Origin: Rubneribacter badeniensis
Lineage (GTDB): Bacteria; Actinomycetota; Coriobacteriia; Coriobacteriales; Eggerthellaceae
NCBI RefSeq assembly: GCF_002899695.1
Contig: NZ_PPEL01000005.1
Span: 17,117-81,116 of the forward strand
DNA: 64,000 nucleotides
Reading direction: 5' to 3'
Numbering within the stretch: the stretch's first letter is position 1; each line of letters opens with the position of its first letter. Of the stretch, positions 15,900 to 25,087 are shown piece by piece. Below the pieces are notes generated by a model that was not told where the DNA came from, did not search any database, and saw nothing but the letters and a program-made list of their open reading frames with translations. Made by a program: the position numbers and the translations under genes.

Positions 15900-18431
15900 G
15901 TGGCCCGACAGCCAGCATCCGCACACACATCGAAGGCGAAGGGATCGGTTCCGAAGGCGAAGGGTCGTGCTGGCTCAGCCCAAAAGCAGGCTCGCGCAGC
16001 AAGGGCTTCGCGTGCGCAAGCATCCGAAGAGCCCCGCCTCTTCGACGAGCGCACGCGCCGCGACGTCACCGGCGTGGCCGTCTCGGTGCTCGCCGTGGCG
16101 CTGTTCGCGGCGGCGGTGCTGCCTTCGGAGGCCGTCGTGACCTCGTTTTTGTCGACGGCCCTGCACCTCTCTCTCGGCTTGGGCGCCTACGTGCTGCCGT
16201 TCCTTCTGCTCATCATCGGGGCGAGCTTCCTCGTGCGCTTCGAGCGCGAGCGCGTGCCCGCGCGCGTGGCTGTGGGCCTCGTCATGATCTTCGTCGCGGC
16301 GCTCTCGCTGCTCGCGCTCTTCACCCCCGCGCCCGCACCCGATGCCACCGACAACCTGTTCTCTCCCGACGAGCTGGCCGCGCGCGGCGGCTACGTGGGG
16401 GCCGGCATCGCCTGGGCGGGCCTCTCCCTGTTCGGGCAGGCGGTGTCGTGCATCATCCTTGTCGGCGTGGCGGCGGCGGGCCTTGCGGTGATAGGCCTGT
16501 CCCTCTCGAAGCTCGTCGAGCGCGTGCAGGACGCCCGCGCCGAGCGAGCCGAGCTCGAAAAGGATGCCGACGTGCTGGCCGCGCCGCCGTTCTCGCGGAT
16601 CAAGCGCTCGTCGGGGGCCAAGGTTCCCGTCGTGCCCACCATGGGGGAGGCCCTTGAAGCAGGCGAGACGAGCGTGCTTCCGCGCAAGGGACGAGCTTCG
16701 GCTGCGGAAGGGGAGGAATCCTTCGCGGCAGCTCGCACGTCGCGCTTGAGGCGCGCTTCCCAGCCGCTCGACGACCAGCCTTCGGGCGAGGCCCCGCAAA
16801 CGCTCACGCGCAAGCTGGGGCGGACGCGCGGCAAGGATGCCGGCGAGGCCGGCGCTCCAGCTGCCGTCAAGGCTTCCTCTGCCGCACCGCTCGCGGCGCC
16901 CCGTCCCGCGGACGGGTTCGAGCTGCCGCCGATGGACATGCTCTCCACATCGAAGAGCCCGAAGAAGGATCTCGCTTGCGACGCCGAGCTCAAGGAGACG
17001 GCGGCGTGTCTGCAGGAGACGCTCGAGAGCTTCACTATCATGGCCGAGGTCGTGGGATGGGTGGCCGGCCCCACGGTGACGCTGTTCAAGGTGGACCTGC
17101 CCGCCGGCGTGCGCGTGAGCCGCATCACGGCGCTCGAGGCCGACATCGCGCTCGCTCTCGCCGCGCCCGGCGTGCGCATCTTCGCGCCAATCCCCGGCAC
17201 GAACTACGTGGGGATAGAGGTGCCCAACCGCGTGCGGCAAAGCGTGCTTCTGGGCGACGTTATCAAAGACGCCCCGGACGGTCCGCTCATGATCGCCGTG
17301 GGCAGGGACGTGGAGGGCCGCTCGATCATATCCGACCTCGCGAAGATGCCGCATTTGCTCATCGGCGGCACGACGGGTTCGGGCAAGTCGGTGTCCATCA
17401 ACGCCATGATCATGTCCATCCTCATGCGCGCCACGCCCGCCGAGGTGCGCTTCATCATGATCGATCCGAAGCGGGTGGAGTTCACGCCCTACAACGGCAT
17501 CCCGCATCTGTACGTGCCCGTGGTGACCGAGCCCAAGGAGGCTGCGAGCGCGCTGTCGTGGGGCGTAGCCGAGATGGAGCGGCGCCTGAAGGTGTTCTCC
17601 AAGGTGGGGGCGCGCAACATCGGGCAGTACAACGCCAAGGTGCAAGCCGAGCAGGCCGCCGCCAAGAAGGCCGAGGAAGCGGGCGAGGAGCCTGCCGCCT
17701 CGGAGCTGGGATCCGAGCTGCCCTACATCGTCATCATCATCGACGAGCTGGCCGACCTCATGATGAACGTGGGCAAGGAGGTGGAGTTCTCCATCAGCCG
17801 CATCGCCCAGCTGGCGCGCGCGGCGGGCATCCACCTCATCGTGGCCACGCAGCGCCCGTCCACCAACGTGGTGACGGGCCTCATCAAGGCGAACATCACG
17901 AACCGCATCGCGTTCAACGTGGCGAGCGGCATCGACAGCCGCGTCGTGCTCGACACGCCCGGCGCCGAGAACCTTATCGGCTTGGGCGACTTGCTGTTCA
18001 GCAAGCCCGAGTACGCCAAGCCCCAGCGCATCCAGGGCTGCTACGTGTCCGAGGACGAGATCAACGCCGTGGTGGAGCTGCTCAAGGCGCAGGGCGAGCC
18101 GGAGTACCACTCCGAGATCCTTTCCACGAACCTCATCACGCTCGGCGCGTCCCAGCCCGACGGCAGCGGCGGCTCCTGCGCGAGCGACGACCCGCTCGTC
18201 TGGGAGGCTGCCGAGATCGTGGTGTCGAGCGGGCTCGGATCCACGTCGAACATCCAACGCCGGCTCAAGGTGGGCTATTCGCGTGCGGGGCGTATAATGG
18301 ATTTGCTGGAAGAGAAGGGCGTCGTGGGGCCACCGAACGGCAGCAAGCCCCGCGAAGTGCTCGTGGACGCCATGGAGCTTGAGACGCTGAAGGCCTTCGA
18401 GGCGAACGACGAGGCGGGCCCGAGAGAGTGA
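15900..18431 (+). CDS. ftsK: FtsK/SpoIIIE DNA translocase
   Basis: Septum-located DNA pump that clears chromosomes and promotes dimer resolution. GTG 15900 is preceded by AAGGAGGG at 7-nt spacing. The 843-residue protein has a basic N-terminus, four transmembrane helices (about 50-215), and a charged low-complexity linker (about 225-360). The RecA-like motor follows, with Walker A GGTTGSGKSVS near 488-498 and Walker B YIVIIIDELADLM, then the C-terminal gamma winged helix (about 765-825). The gamma domain recognises polar sequences (KOPS/SRS). Immediately followed by a RodZ-like gene. Confidence 0.95.
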   Translation: MARQPASAHTSKAKGSVPKAKGRAGSAQKQARAARASRAQASEEPRLFDERTRRDVTGVAVSVLAVALFAAAVLPSEAVVTSFLSTALHLSLGLGAYVLPFLLLIIGASFLVRFERERVPARVAVGLVMIFVAALSLLALFTPAPAPDATDNLFSPDELAARGGYVGAGIAWAGLSLFGQAVSCIILVGVAAAGLAVIGLSLSKLVERVQDARAERAELEKDADVLAAPPFSRIKRSSGAKVPVVPTMGEALEAGETSVLPRKGRASAAEGEESFAAARTSRLRRASQPLDDQPSGEAPQTLTRKLGRTRGKDAGEAGAPAAVKASSAAPLAAPRPADGFELPPMDMLSTSKSPKKDLACDAELKETAACLQETLESFTIMAEVVGWVAGPTVTLFKVDLPAGVRVSRITALEADIALALAAPGVRIFAPIPGTNYVGIEVPNRVRQSVLLGDVIKDAPDGPLMIAVGRDVEGRSIISDLAKMPHLLIGGTTGSGKSVSINAMIMSILMRATPAEVRFIMIDPKRVEFTPYNGIPHLYVPVVTEPKEAASALSWGVAEMERRLKVFSKVGARNIGQYNAKVQAEQAAAKKAEEAGEEPAASELGSELPYIVIIIDELADLMMNVGKEVEFSISRIAQLARAAGIHLIVATQRPSTNVVTGLIKANITNRIAFNVASGIDSRVVLDTPGAENLIGLGDLLFSKPEYAKPQRIQGCYVSEDEINAVVELLKAQGEPEYHSEILSTNLITLGASQPDGSGGSCASDDPLVWEAAEIVVSSGLGSTSNIQRRLKVGYSRAGRIMDLLEEKGVVGPPNGSKPREVLVDAMELETLKAFEANDEAGPRE

Positions 18432-18444
18432 CGAGGTGGCGCGG

Positions 18445-19521
18445 ATGACATTCGGATCGATCCTGCGGGAAGCCCGCGAGCGCAAAGGCTACGACCTGGC
18501 CCAGGCGGCCCGCCGTCTGCGCATCAGGCCCGACATCCTGCGCGCCATCGAGGAGGGCGACTTCGCGCGCATGCCCCCGCGCGGGTACGCGCGCAACATG
18601 GTGAACGCCTACGCCCGGCTCGTGGGACTCAACCCCAGCGAGATAACGCGCAGGTATCTCGACGAGGCCTACGCCTACCAGGTGGGCCGCGCGCGCACCG
18701 ACCAGCCCTCGCGCCGGGAAGGGGGTGCGGGAGAGCGCCGCTCGGGACGCTCGAGGGCGCCGCAGCCCGAGGAGGAGCGCCCGCCGCGCCAGAATGCCTT
18801 CGGGCGCACCCTGTACGACGATCGGCGCGACTACGCGCGCGGCGACGGCTCTCGCGCGACGGGTGCGGGAGAGCGCCGCTTTGAGGGCCGCACGCATCCG
18901 AGCCGCCATGCGGCCCTGCCCGGCACCCAGTACACCAACTTCTACGCGGGGCCCAAGGCGCCCAACGCCGTGCAGTCGAAGCTGCCGTTCGTCATCGCCG
19001 GGGGCGCGATCCTCGTTCTGCTCGTGGTCGTTCTGGCCTTCGTGTTCGGAGGGCAGAAGCCCGCAGACGACGGGCCGAAGGTGCACGTCTCCGGCCTCTC
19101 CGACCCGACGGCCGAGCAGCCCCAGGACGCGTCCCAAGGCGAGCAGGGGCAGCAGGAACCGGACGCGACGCAAAGCGCGCCCGAAGAGCAGGCACCTACG
19201 AGCGCGAAGGTGGAGGTGTCGGTGGCGTCGGGCCAAGAGGCGTGGCTCGACGTTTACGAGGGCGAGAGCATCACGTTCGGAGACAGCGTGACCGGCCCCG
19301 AGACGCTCGACTACGAGGTGACCGACACGCCCTTGCGGGTGGTCACGTCGAATCCCGACGCGGTGAGCGTCACCGTCAACGGCGAGGAGGTGGAGCCTGC
19401 GGCCGACGAGTCCACGGGGGTCTACACCTACGAGGTGGACTTCGAGGCCGTCCTCGAGGAGTGGAGGGCCGACCACCCCGATGCGGCGGCGAAGGGCTCG
19501 GACGGCTCCGAGGACGCCTAG
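18445..19521 (+). CDS. RodZ-like helix-turn-helix membrane protein
   Basis: The 358-residue protein has a cytoplasmic Cro/C1-type helix-turn-helix (SILREARERKGYDLAQAARRL...), an Arg-rich linker, and one membrane helix (about 180-202, LPFVIAGGAILVLLVVVLAF). An acidic linker and a C-terminal extracytoplasmic beta domain of the DUF4115 type follow. This is the architecture of RodZ, which couples MreB to the wall machinery; related proteins occur in actinobacteria without clear MreB partners. ATG 18445 is preceded by GAGGTGG; GTG 18436 is an alternative. It starts 13 bp after ftsK, so co-transcription is likely. Confidence 0.82.
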   Translation: MTFGSILREARERKGYDLAQAARRLRIRPDILRAIEEGDFARMPPRGYARNMVNAYARLVGLNPSEITRRYLDEAYAYQVGRARTDQPSRREGGAGERRSGRSRAPQPEEERPPRQNAFGRTLYDDRRDYARGDGSRATGAGERRFEGRTHPSRHAALPGTQYTNFYAGPKAPNAVQSKLPFVIAGGAILVLLVVVLAFVFGGQKPADDGPKVHVSGLSDPTAEQPQDASQGEQGQQEPDATQSAPEEQAPTSAKVEVSVASGQEAWLDVYEGESITFGDSVTGPETLDYEVTDTPLRVVTSNPDAVSVTVNGEEVEPAADESTGVYTYEVDFEAVLEEWRADHPDAAAKGSDGSEDA

Positions 19522-19670
19522 GGAGGCCCTTGCGCTCGCCGGCGGGAGGGCCCGCAGCCGTGGACGGGCTTTGAAATCGCCGGATGCGGGCCTGAAAATG
19601 CGCTATCCTGTTCCGATATGGAATCACGCGCGGCCCGTGCGCGGACCGCGCTCGTTGGGAAGGAGCAGCC

Positions 19671-20168
19671 ATGGCGAAGGAATCCAGCTTCGACGTCGTG
19701 TCCACGGTGGACATGCAGGAGGTCGACAACGCGTTTCAGCAGGCGAAGAAAGAGCTTTCGCAGCGCTACGACCTGAAGGACTCCGGCGCGGAGATCGCGC
19801 TCGACAAAGCGGGCAAGTCCATGACCGTCTCCGCTCCGTCCGAGTTCGTGGCGCGGCAGGTCATCGACGTCGTCGGCTCGAAGCTCGTGCGCCGCGGCAT
19901 CGACCTTGCGGCCGTCAGATGGGGCGAGGCGCAGCCCGCAGCCGGACAGAGCGTGCGCCAGACGGCGAGCATCGTCGAGGGCATCGAAAAGGACGTGGCC
20001 GGACGCATCAACAAGGACATCAAGGGCACGAAATTGAAGGTGAAGGTGCAGATCGAGGGCGACAAGCTGCGCGTGAGCTCCGCGTCCCGCGACACCTTGC
20101 AGGAAGTCATCGCCTTCCTGAAGGGCCGCGACTACGGCCAGCCGCTGCAGTACGTCAACTACCGCTGA
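19671..20168 (+). CDS. YajQ-family nucleotide-binding protein
   Basis: The 165-residue cytoplasmic protein is a full-length member of the YajQ family (tandem ferredoxin-like domains); it begins SFDVVSTVDMQEVDNA and ends GRDYGQPLQYVNYR, both conserved. Some members bind cyclic di-GMP and act as effectors; others bind nucleic acid. Which applies here is unknown. GGAAGGAG precedes the ATG. It lies 6 bp upstream of rimO, so the two form an operon. Confidence 0.9.
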   Translation: MAKESSFDVVSTVDMQEVDNAFQQAKKELSQRYDLKDSGAEIALDKAGKSMTVSAPSEFVARQVIDVVGSKLVRRGIDLAAVRWGEAQPAAGQSVRQTASIVEGIEKDVAGRINKDIKGTKLKVKVQIEGDKLRVSSASRDTLQEVIAFLKGRDYGQPLQYVNYR

Positions 20169-20174
20169 TCGCAT

Positions 20175-21509
20175 ATGGACGCGAACTTCGAGGGCGCCCG
20201 CACGCCCGCCGTGGCCTTCGTCACGCTCGGATGCGCCAAGAACGAGGCCGACACGGCGCGCATGCGCGCGCGCCTCGCCGAAGCGGGTTTCGCGCTGATC
20301 GACGACCCTGCGCGGGCCGACGCCGTGGTGGTGAACACGTGCTCGTTCATCCAAAGCGCGACCGAGGAGAGCATCGAGGCCGTCTTCGACGCGGCGGGGC
20401 TTCCCAACGTCGAGGCGGGCGCTCCGCTCGTGGTGGCGGGCTGCATGCCGGCGCGCTACGGCGACGAGCTTGCCGACGAGCTCGTGGAGGCGCGCGCGTT
20501 TCTGCCGTGCTCCCGCGAGGACGACGTCGCGGCCGTCATGGCCGAGGCACTCGGCGTCGAGCTGCCGCTTCCGGGCGCTTGCGCCGTCTGCGGGCCGTCC
20601 GACAACGCGGCGGGCGGCCCGCAGACGGCCCTTCCGTACGCGTACGTGAAGATATCGGACGGTTGCGACCGCTTCTGCTCGTACTGCACCATCCCCTTCA
20701 TCCGCGGGCGCTACCGCAGCTTCCCCCTCGAACGCGTGCGTGCGGAGGTCGCGGCGCACGCGGCGGCCGGCGTGCGCGAGGTCGTGCTCATCGCGCAGGA
20801 CACGGGCCGCTGGGGCGAGGACTTCGAAGAGCCTTCGACCTTGGCCGAGCTCGTCTCGACGCTGGCCGAGGAGTTCCCGGACGTTTGGCTGCGCGTCATG
20901 TACCTGCAGCCAGAAGGGGTCACCGACGACTATCTCGAGGCCGTGGCGGCGCATGGGAACGTGTGCCCCTACTTCGACATCCCCTTGCAGCACGTGGACG
21001 AGGGCGTCCTGCGCGCGATGAACCGCACGGGCTCGCGCGCGGAGTTCGAGGAGCTCATCGAGCGCATCCTCTCGCGGGTGCCGGACGCGACGCTGCGCAC
21101 GACGCTCATCGCGGGATTCCCCGGCGAGACGGAGGAGCTGTTCGAGGAGCTCGTCGACTTCGTGGAGGAGGGGCTGTTCGACTACGTGGGGGTGTTCCCC
21201 TACTCGCGCGAGGAGGGCACGCGCGCGGCGCGCCTGGACGGACAGGTCGACGAGGACGAGAAGGCCGAGCGCGCCCAGCGTCTGCGCGACGCGGCAGACG
21301 CCGCGAGCGTCCCGCGCATCGCCGCGCGCGTCGGGTGCGAGATGGACGTGCTCGTGGAGGGCGCGGAGGAGGACGGGCAGCTCTACGGGCGCGCGATGTG
21401 CCAGGCGCCCGAGGTGGACGGCGTCACGTACCTTGCGGCCGGCGAGCCGGGCGAGGTGGTGCGCGTGCGCATCGCCGATACGCTGCTTTACGAGATGGAA
21501 GGGGAGTGA
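20175..21509 (+). CDS. rimO: Ribosomal protein S12 methylthiotransferase
   Basis: Radical SAM enzyme that beta-methylthiolates an aspartate of ribosomal protein S12. The 444-residue product has the N-terminal UPF0004 domain with cluster cysteines (LGCAKNEAD, NTCSFIQSA, GCMPARY). The radical SAM CX3CX2C motif is DGCDRFCSYC (C164, C168, C171), and a C-terminal TRAM domain follows. GCAKNE at the first cysteine separates RimO from MiaB, which has GCQMN (compare the MiaB gene at 28 kb). Start overlaps no other gene; 5 bp before the next start. Confidence 0.94.
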   Translation: MDANFEGARTPAVAFVTLGCAKNEADTARMRARLAEAGFALIDDPARADAVVVNTCSFIQSATEESIEAVFDAAGLPNVEAGAPLVVAGCMPARYGDELADELVEARAFLPCSREDDVAAVMAEALGVELPLPGACAVCGPSDNAAGGPQTALPYAYVKISDGCDRFCSYCTIPFIRGRYRSFPLERVRAEVAAHAAAGVREVVLIAQDTGRWGEDFEEPSTLAELVSTLAEEFPDVWLRVMYLQPEGVTDDYLEAVAAHGNVCPYFDIPLQHVDEGVLRAMNRTGSRAEFEELIERILSRVPDATLRTTLIAGFPGETEELFEELVDFVEEGLFDYVGVFPYSREEGTRAARLDGQVDEDEKAERAQRLRDAADAASVPRIAARVGCEMDVLVEGAEEDGQLYGRAMCQAPEVDGVTYLAAGEPGEVVRVRIADTLLYEMEGE

Positions 21510-21514
21510 GCGCC

Positions 21515-22687
21515 ATGCCGTCGAAGGGGTCGCGGCGCGTGGGGCCCACGCCCGCCAAAGGGCTGTGGACGCCGGCCAACGTGGTCACGCTCGTGCGCAT
21601 CTGCCTCGTCCCGGTGTTCGTGGTGGCGCTCATCAGCCCGTGGCCGCAGTGGCTGGGGCTGCCGCAGGTGGCCGACGACGCGAAAGGGCTCGTCGCCGCG
21701 GGCATCTTCATCCTCATCTCCTGCACTGACTGGCTGGACGGCTATTTGGCGCGCAGCCGCGGCGAGGTGACCGACTTCGGCAAGTTCATGGACCCGCTCG
21801 CCGACAAGATCCTCGTCGCTGCGGCGCTTCTGGCGCTCGTGGAGCTGGGATCGCTGCCGAGCTGGGTCGTGCTCGTCATCCTGGCGCGCGAGTTCATCGT
21901 CTCGGGCGTGCGCATGGTGGCGGCGAGCGAGGGCGCGGTGATCGCGGCCAGCTGGTACGGCAAGGCCAAGACCGTGTTCCAGATGGTCGCCATCGTCTTG
22001 TTCACCGTGAAGGACAGCCATATGGCGGGAAGCGTCCATGCGGCGTTTTCGGACGGCCTGTGGCTTCTGAGCTGGGGCGTGATGATCGTCGCGCTCGTGC
22101 TGACGGTCGTGTCGATGCTCGACTACATCGCGAAGGCGCGCCGGCTCATCGGGCTTGCGCGCGCGGACGGGACCGCGGGCGCGCGCGAGGGTGCGAAAGC
22201 GGGCGAGTCGGCGCTCGACGAGCTTGCGGCGCACGTGCTCGACGCGGCCCGGGCCTCCGGACGCACGGTGGGCACGGCCGAGAGCCTCACGGGCGGCCTA
22301 GTGGCGGCGGCGCTCACCGAGGTTCCCGGCAGCTCGGATGCGGTGCGGGGCGGCATCGTGAGCTACGCGGCCGCGGTCAAGCGCGACGTGCTCGGCGTGG
22401 ACGCGGAGGCCATCGAGCGGTTCGGCGTGGTGAGCGAGCAGACGGCGCGCGCGATGGCAGAAGGCGCGCGGCGCGAGCTTCGCTGCGACGTGGCGGTGGC
22501 CGTGACGGGGATCGCCGGACCCGGCGGGGCCGAGCCGGGCAAGCCCGTGGGCACGGTGTGGCTCGGCGTGGCCGACGACGCGGGCTGCCGGGCGCGCCTC
22601 CTCTCGTTTGCGGGCGGTCGCCGGGAGGTGCGCGAGCAGACGGTACGCGCCGCGCTCGAGGCGCTGCTCGAGTCGCTTGAGGGCTGA
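21515..22687 (+). CDS. Fused CDP-alcohol phosphatidyltransferase / CinA-type nicotinamide-nucleotide amidase
   Basis: One uninterrupted 390-residue frame joins two enzymes. Residues about 1-215 are a multispanning phosphatidylglycerophosphate synthase (PgsA-like) with the full CDP-alcohol motif DWLDGYLARSRGEVTDFGKF followed by MDPLADK. Residues about 230-390 are a CinA C-terminal (PncC) domain with GTAESLTGGLVAAAL, GGIVSYA and VAVTGIAGPGGA, which deamidates nicotinamide mononucleotide. ATG 21515 is preceded by GAAGGGGAG. In many Gram-positives pgsA, cinA and recA are separate adjacent genes; here the first two are fused and recA follows. The full-length CinA N-terminal domain is absent. A sequencing frameshift could mimic a fusion, but the linker is in frame and shows normal codon use. 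Confidence 0.9.
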   Translation: MPSKGSRRVGPTPAKGLWTPANVVTLVRICLVPVFVVALISPWPQWLGLPQVADDAKGLVAAGIFILISCTDWLDGYLARSRGEVTDFGKFMDPLADKILVAAALLALVELGSLPSWVVLVILAREFIVSGVRMVAASEGAVIAASWYGKAKTVFQMVAIVLFTVKDSHMAGSVHAAFSDGLWLLSWGVMIVALVLTVVSMLDYIAKARRLIGLARADGTAGAREGAKAGESALDELAAHVLDAARASGRTVGTAESLTGGLVAAALTEVPGSSDAVRGGIVSYAAAVKRDVLGVDAEAIERFGVVSEQTARAMAEGARRELRCDVAVAVTGIAGPGGAEPGKPVGTVWLGVADDAGCRARLLSFAGGRREVREQTVRAALEALLESLEG

Positions 22688-22873
22688 GCGTGCGAAGACG
22701 GCATTGGGGGTGCGCCGCATGCGCGTTGGAAACGCGTCGGAGTCGCGACGGGAAGGCGTTGCGCTTACGTGAGATCGGCGTCGGATCGGGGCGACGTTTC
22801 GCTGGACGCGCGCCATGCGCCCGTCGGAAGCCGACGCTATACTGAAATGCGCAAGCTTGTTTCGCGAATCTGC

Positions 22874-22901
22874 TTGACTAACAAACATATGTTCGTATAA
22901 T
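22874..22901 (+). promoter_or_regulatory. recA promoter with LexA box
   Basis: -35 TTGACT (22874-22879), 16-bp spacer, -10 TATAAT (22896-22901). An AAAC-ATAT-GTTC site (22883-22894), one base from the Gram-positive SOS consensus GAAC-N4-GTTC, fills the spacer, placing LexA where it blocks RNA polymerase. Confidence 0.88.
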
Positions 22902-22959
22902 GGAAGAAGCGGAAACAGAGCCGCCGGCGCATGCACGGCTGGGGAAGAGAAGGAAGCGC

Positions 22960-24018
22960 ATGAACGAAGAGAAATCGAAGATGCTCAAACTGACCACCGA
23001 TCAGATCGAGACGAAGTTCGGCAAGGGCTCCATCATGAAGTTCGGCGAGGGCGGGCAGAACCTCAACATCGGCGTCATCCCCACGGGGTCGCTGCCCCTC
23101 GACGCCGCGCTCGGCATCGGCGGCGTGCCGCGCGGGCGCATCGTGGAGGTGTACGGCCCCGAATCGAGCGGCAAGACGACGCTCGCCTTGCAGATACTCG
23201 CCGAGGCGCAGGCCATGGGCGGCATCGTCGCCTTCATCGATGCGGAGCACGCGCTCGATCCCGTGTACGCCGCGCGTTTGGGGGTGGACATCGACGAAGT
23301 GCTCATCTCGCAGCCCGACACTGGCGAGCAGGCGCTCGAGATCTGCGACATGCTTGTGCGCTCGGGCGCCATCGACGCGGTGGTCGTGGACTCGGTGGCC
23401 GCGCTCGTGCCCCGCGCGGAGATCGAAGGCGAGATCGGCGACACGACCGTGGGTCTGCAGGCGCGCCTCATGTCCCAGGCGCTGCGCAAGCTGGCGGGGT
23501 CGCTGTCGAAGTCGAACACCACGTGCATCTTCATCAACCAGCTGCGCGAGAAGATCGGGGTGATGTTCGGCAATCCCGAGACGACGACGGGCGGTCGCGC
23601 CCTCAAGTTCTTTTCGAGCGTGCGCATCGACATCCGCCGCATCGACTCCATCAAGAAGGACGGCGAGGTCGTGGGCAACCGGGTGCGCGCCAAGGTGGTG
23701 AAGAACAAGGTGGCGCCCCCGTTCCGTCAAGCCGAGTTCGACCTCATGTACGGCGAGGGCATCTCGCGCGAGGGGTGCATCGTCGACATGGCGGTGGAGG
23801 CGGGCGTCGCCAAGAAGAGCGGGGCGTGGTACACCTATGGCGAGGAGCGCCTCGGACAGGGGCGCGAGGCCGCCAAGCAGACGCTGCGCGAGAACCCCGA
23901 TCTGCGCGAAGAGCTCGAGACGAAGGTGCGCGAGGCGTTCGACATCCCCCTCGTCGCGCGCACGGCAGAGGAGGCCGAAGCGCTCACGCCGGCGGCCAAG
24001 CCCGCGAAGAAGAGGTAG
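22960..24018 (+). CDS. recA: RecA recombinase
   Basis: Strand-exchange ATPase and LexA co-protease. The 352-residue product has Walker [10 protein letters not shown] near residue 66, [32 protein letters not shown] L2 sequences, and a short Ala/Lys tail. An in-frame ATG at 22900 lies inside the -10 box and cannot be on the mRNA; ATG 22960 follows GAAGGAAG and gives [10 protein letters not shown]. It lies downstream of pgsA-cinA and is followed 1 bp later by recX. SOS induction is expected from the operator in its promoter. Confidence 0.97.
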   Translation: MNEEKSKMLKLTTDQIETKFGKGSIMKFGEGGQNLNIGVIPTGSLPLDAALGIGGVPRGRIVEVYGPESSGKTTLALQILAEAQAMGGIVAFIDAEHALDPVYAARLGVDIDEVLISQPDTGEQALEICDMLVRSGAIDAVVVDSVAALVPRAEIEGEIGDTTVGLQARLMSQALRKLAGSLSKSNTTCIFINQLREKIGVMFGNPETTTGGRALKFFSSVRIDIRRIDSIKKDGEVVGNRVRAKVVKNKVAPPFRQAEFDLMYGEGISREGCIVDMAVEAGVAKKSGAWYTYGEERLGQGREAAKQTLRENPDLREELETKVREAFDIPLVARTAEEAEALTPAAKPAKKR

Positions 24019-24019
24019 C

Positions 24020-24676
24020 GTGTCCGGGGCATCCGATGATCTCCGCGAGCGGCTGCGCGCGGAGATCGCCGCCATAGAGGGCCGGAACCCTTCTCGCTTG
24101 GACCCGGTCGCGTCTTCGCGCGTCGCATGCGGAGGGAGGATCGGGACAGGGGGAGCGCTCGATTGCCCGCAGGACGCGGTGGACGAGGTTTCGGAGCCCG
24201 ATGCGCCTTCGAAGGGCCGCGCGACCGACTCTGATGCTGCCTTCCGCAAGATCGAGCGCTTGGCCGGGGCGAGGGAGCAAGCGAGCGCCGCGCTTCGCCG
24301 CCGCCTTGCACGGGAGGGGTTCGCGCCCGAGGCCGTCGAGGAGGCCCTTGCGCGCGCGCTTTCCTGCGGGCTCGTGGACGACGCGCGCTATGCCGACGTG
24401 CTCGCGCGCAGCCGCCTCGCCCAAGGGCGGGGCCGCCAAGGGATCGCCGCAGAGCTTTCCGGTCTCGGCATCGATCCGGACGGCGTGGACGCGCTCGCGG
24501 ATGCCGACGAGGGCGCTCCGGACGAGGTGGAGCGCGCGCTCGCGCTGCTCGAGCGCCGGCCTCCGCGCGCGAAGAACCAGCGCGACGCGGCGTATCGCCG
24601 CCTTGTGCAGAAGGGGTTCGGGGCAGACGCCGCCGCATCGGCCGCGCGCATGTGGAGCGAATCCCGAAAGGGCTGA
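24020..24676 (+). CDS. recX: RecX-family regulator of RecA
   Basis: RecX binds RecA filaments and limits their activity. The 218-residue product has an acidic, poorly conserved N-terminal 70 residues, then three-helix repeats typical of RecX (RRRLAREGFAPEAVEEALARALSCGLVDDARYADVLARS; AYRRLVQKGFGADAAASAARMW at the end). GTG 24020 overlaps the region of the recA stop and uses AGAGGTAG as ribosome site, so expression is coupled to recA. Sequence alone fits the family well; position next to recA supports it. Confidence 0.88.
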   Translation: MSGASDDLRERLRAEIAAIEGRNPSRLDPVASSRVACGGRIGTGGALDCPQDAVDEVSEPDAPSKGRATDSDAAFRKIERLAGAREQASAALRRRLAREGFAPEAVEEALARALSCGLVDDARYADVLARSRLAQGRGRQGIAAELSGLGIDPDGVDALADADEGAPDEVERALALLERRPPRAKNQRDAAYRRLVQKGFGADAAASAARMWSESRKG

Positions 24677-24839
24677 GCGCCCTTCGTCCAAAACCTCTCG
24701 CAAAGGGGTTGGAGGAGATCCCGTCTTTCTTCCCCTCCGGTTCGGGCGGGCCCTCTTCTCGAGAGGCCTTCCGGCCGCAGGGGCGCTTCCGGTCCGTTTG
24801 GACACGCTGTGCACGGAAAGAGGCCCTTCCACCGGGCCG

Positions 24840-24865
24840 AAAACCTTGCACGTCCAAGGGGTTTT
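24840..24865 (+). terminator. Possible recA-recX terminator
   Basis: AAAACC-TTG pairs with CAA-GGTTTT with a 2-nt bulge and 6-nt loop; the T-rich stretch GTTTTGCAAATATTT continues downstream. Confidence 0.4.
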
Positions 24866-25008
24866 GCAAATATTTCTCGCATCGGGGCTTTTACAAATCA
24901 ACCGCAAGCCTTATCATGGGATGCAGCTTGAGTGATGCGTACCCGATGAGGGTACTTCTTATAGAAAAGTCCATACGATGCCACCCGTATCGCGTGCGTT
25001 CGCTCATG

Positions 25009-25030
25009 CCCGGCTTTGCCGGGATTTTTT
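25009..25030 (+). terminator. Intrinsic terminator upstream of rny
   Basis: CCCGGC (25009-25014), loop TTT, GCCGGG (25018-25023), A, then six T (25025-25030). It is one of the few hairpins in the window with a true T-tract. It must be bypassed if rny is read from upstream, hence either an attenuator or the end of a small transcript. Confidence 0.75.
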
Positions 25031-25087
25031 ACGACCACAGACCCTGAGAACCGTACCATCGACAACGCGAAACGAAAGGGGGAGCGC

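Larger units (their letters stand above)
24677..25087 (+). other. Gene-free 411 bp between recX and rny with several hairpins
   Basis: No convincing ORF. It holds a recX-side hairpin (24840-24865), a weak promoter-like pair TTTTAC (24889-24894) and TATCAT (24912-24917) with 17-bp spacing, a GTACCC/GGGTAC hairpin (24939-24955) and a clear intrinsic terminator (25009-25030) only 58 bp before rny. This layout suits either a small RNA of about 105 nt or an attenuated leader for rny. Confidence 0.5.

Noticed and set aside
12711..15926. Open frame of over 1000 codons antisense to dapA and rnj
   Set aside because: Spans two firmly identified genes and their intergenic hairpins; composition artefact of high GC.
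22900..22959. Upstream ATG for recA
   Set aside because: It lies within the -10 hexamer and would not be transcribed.
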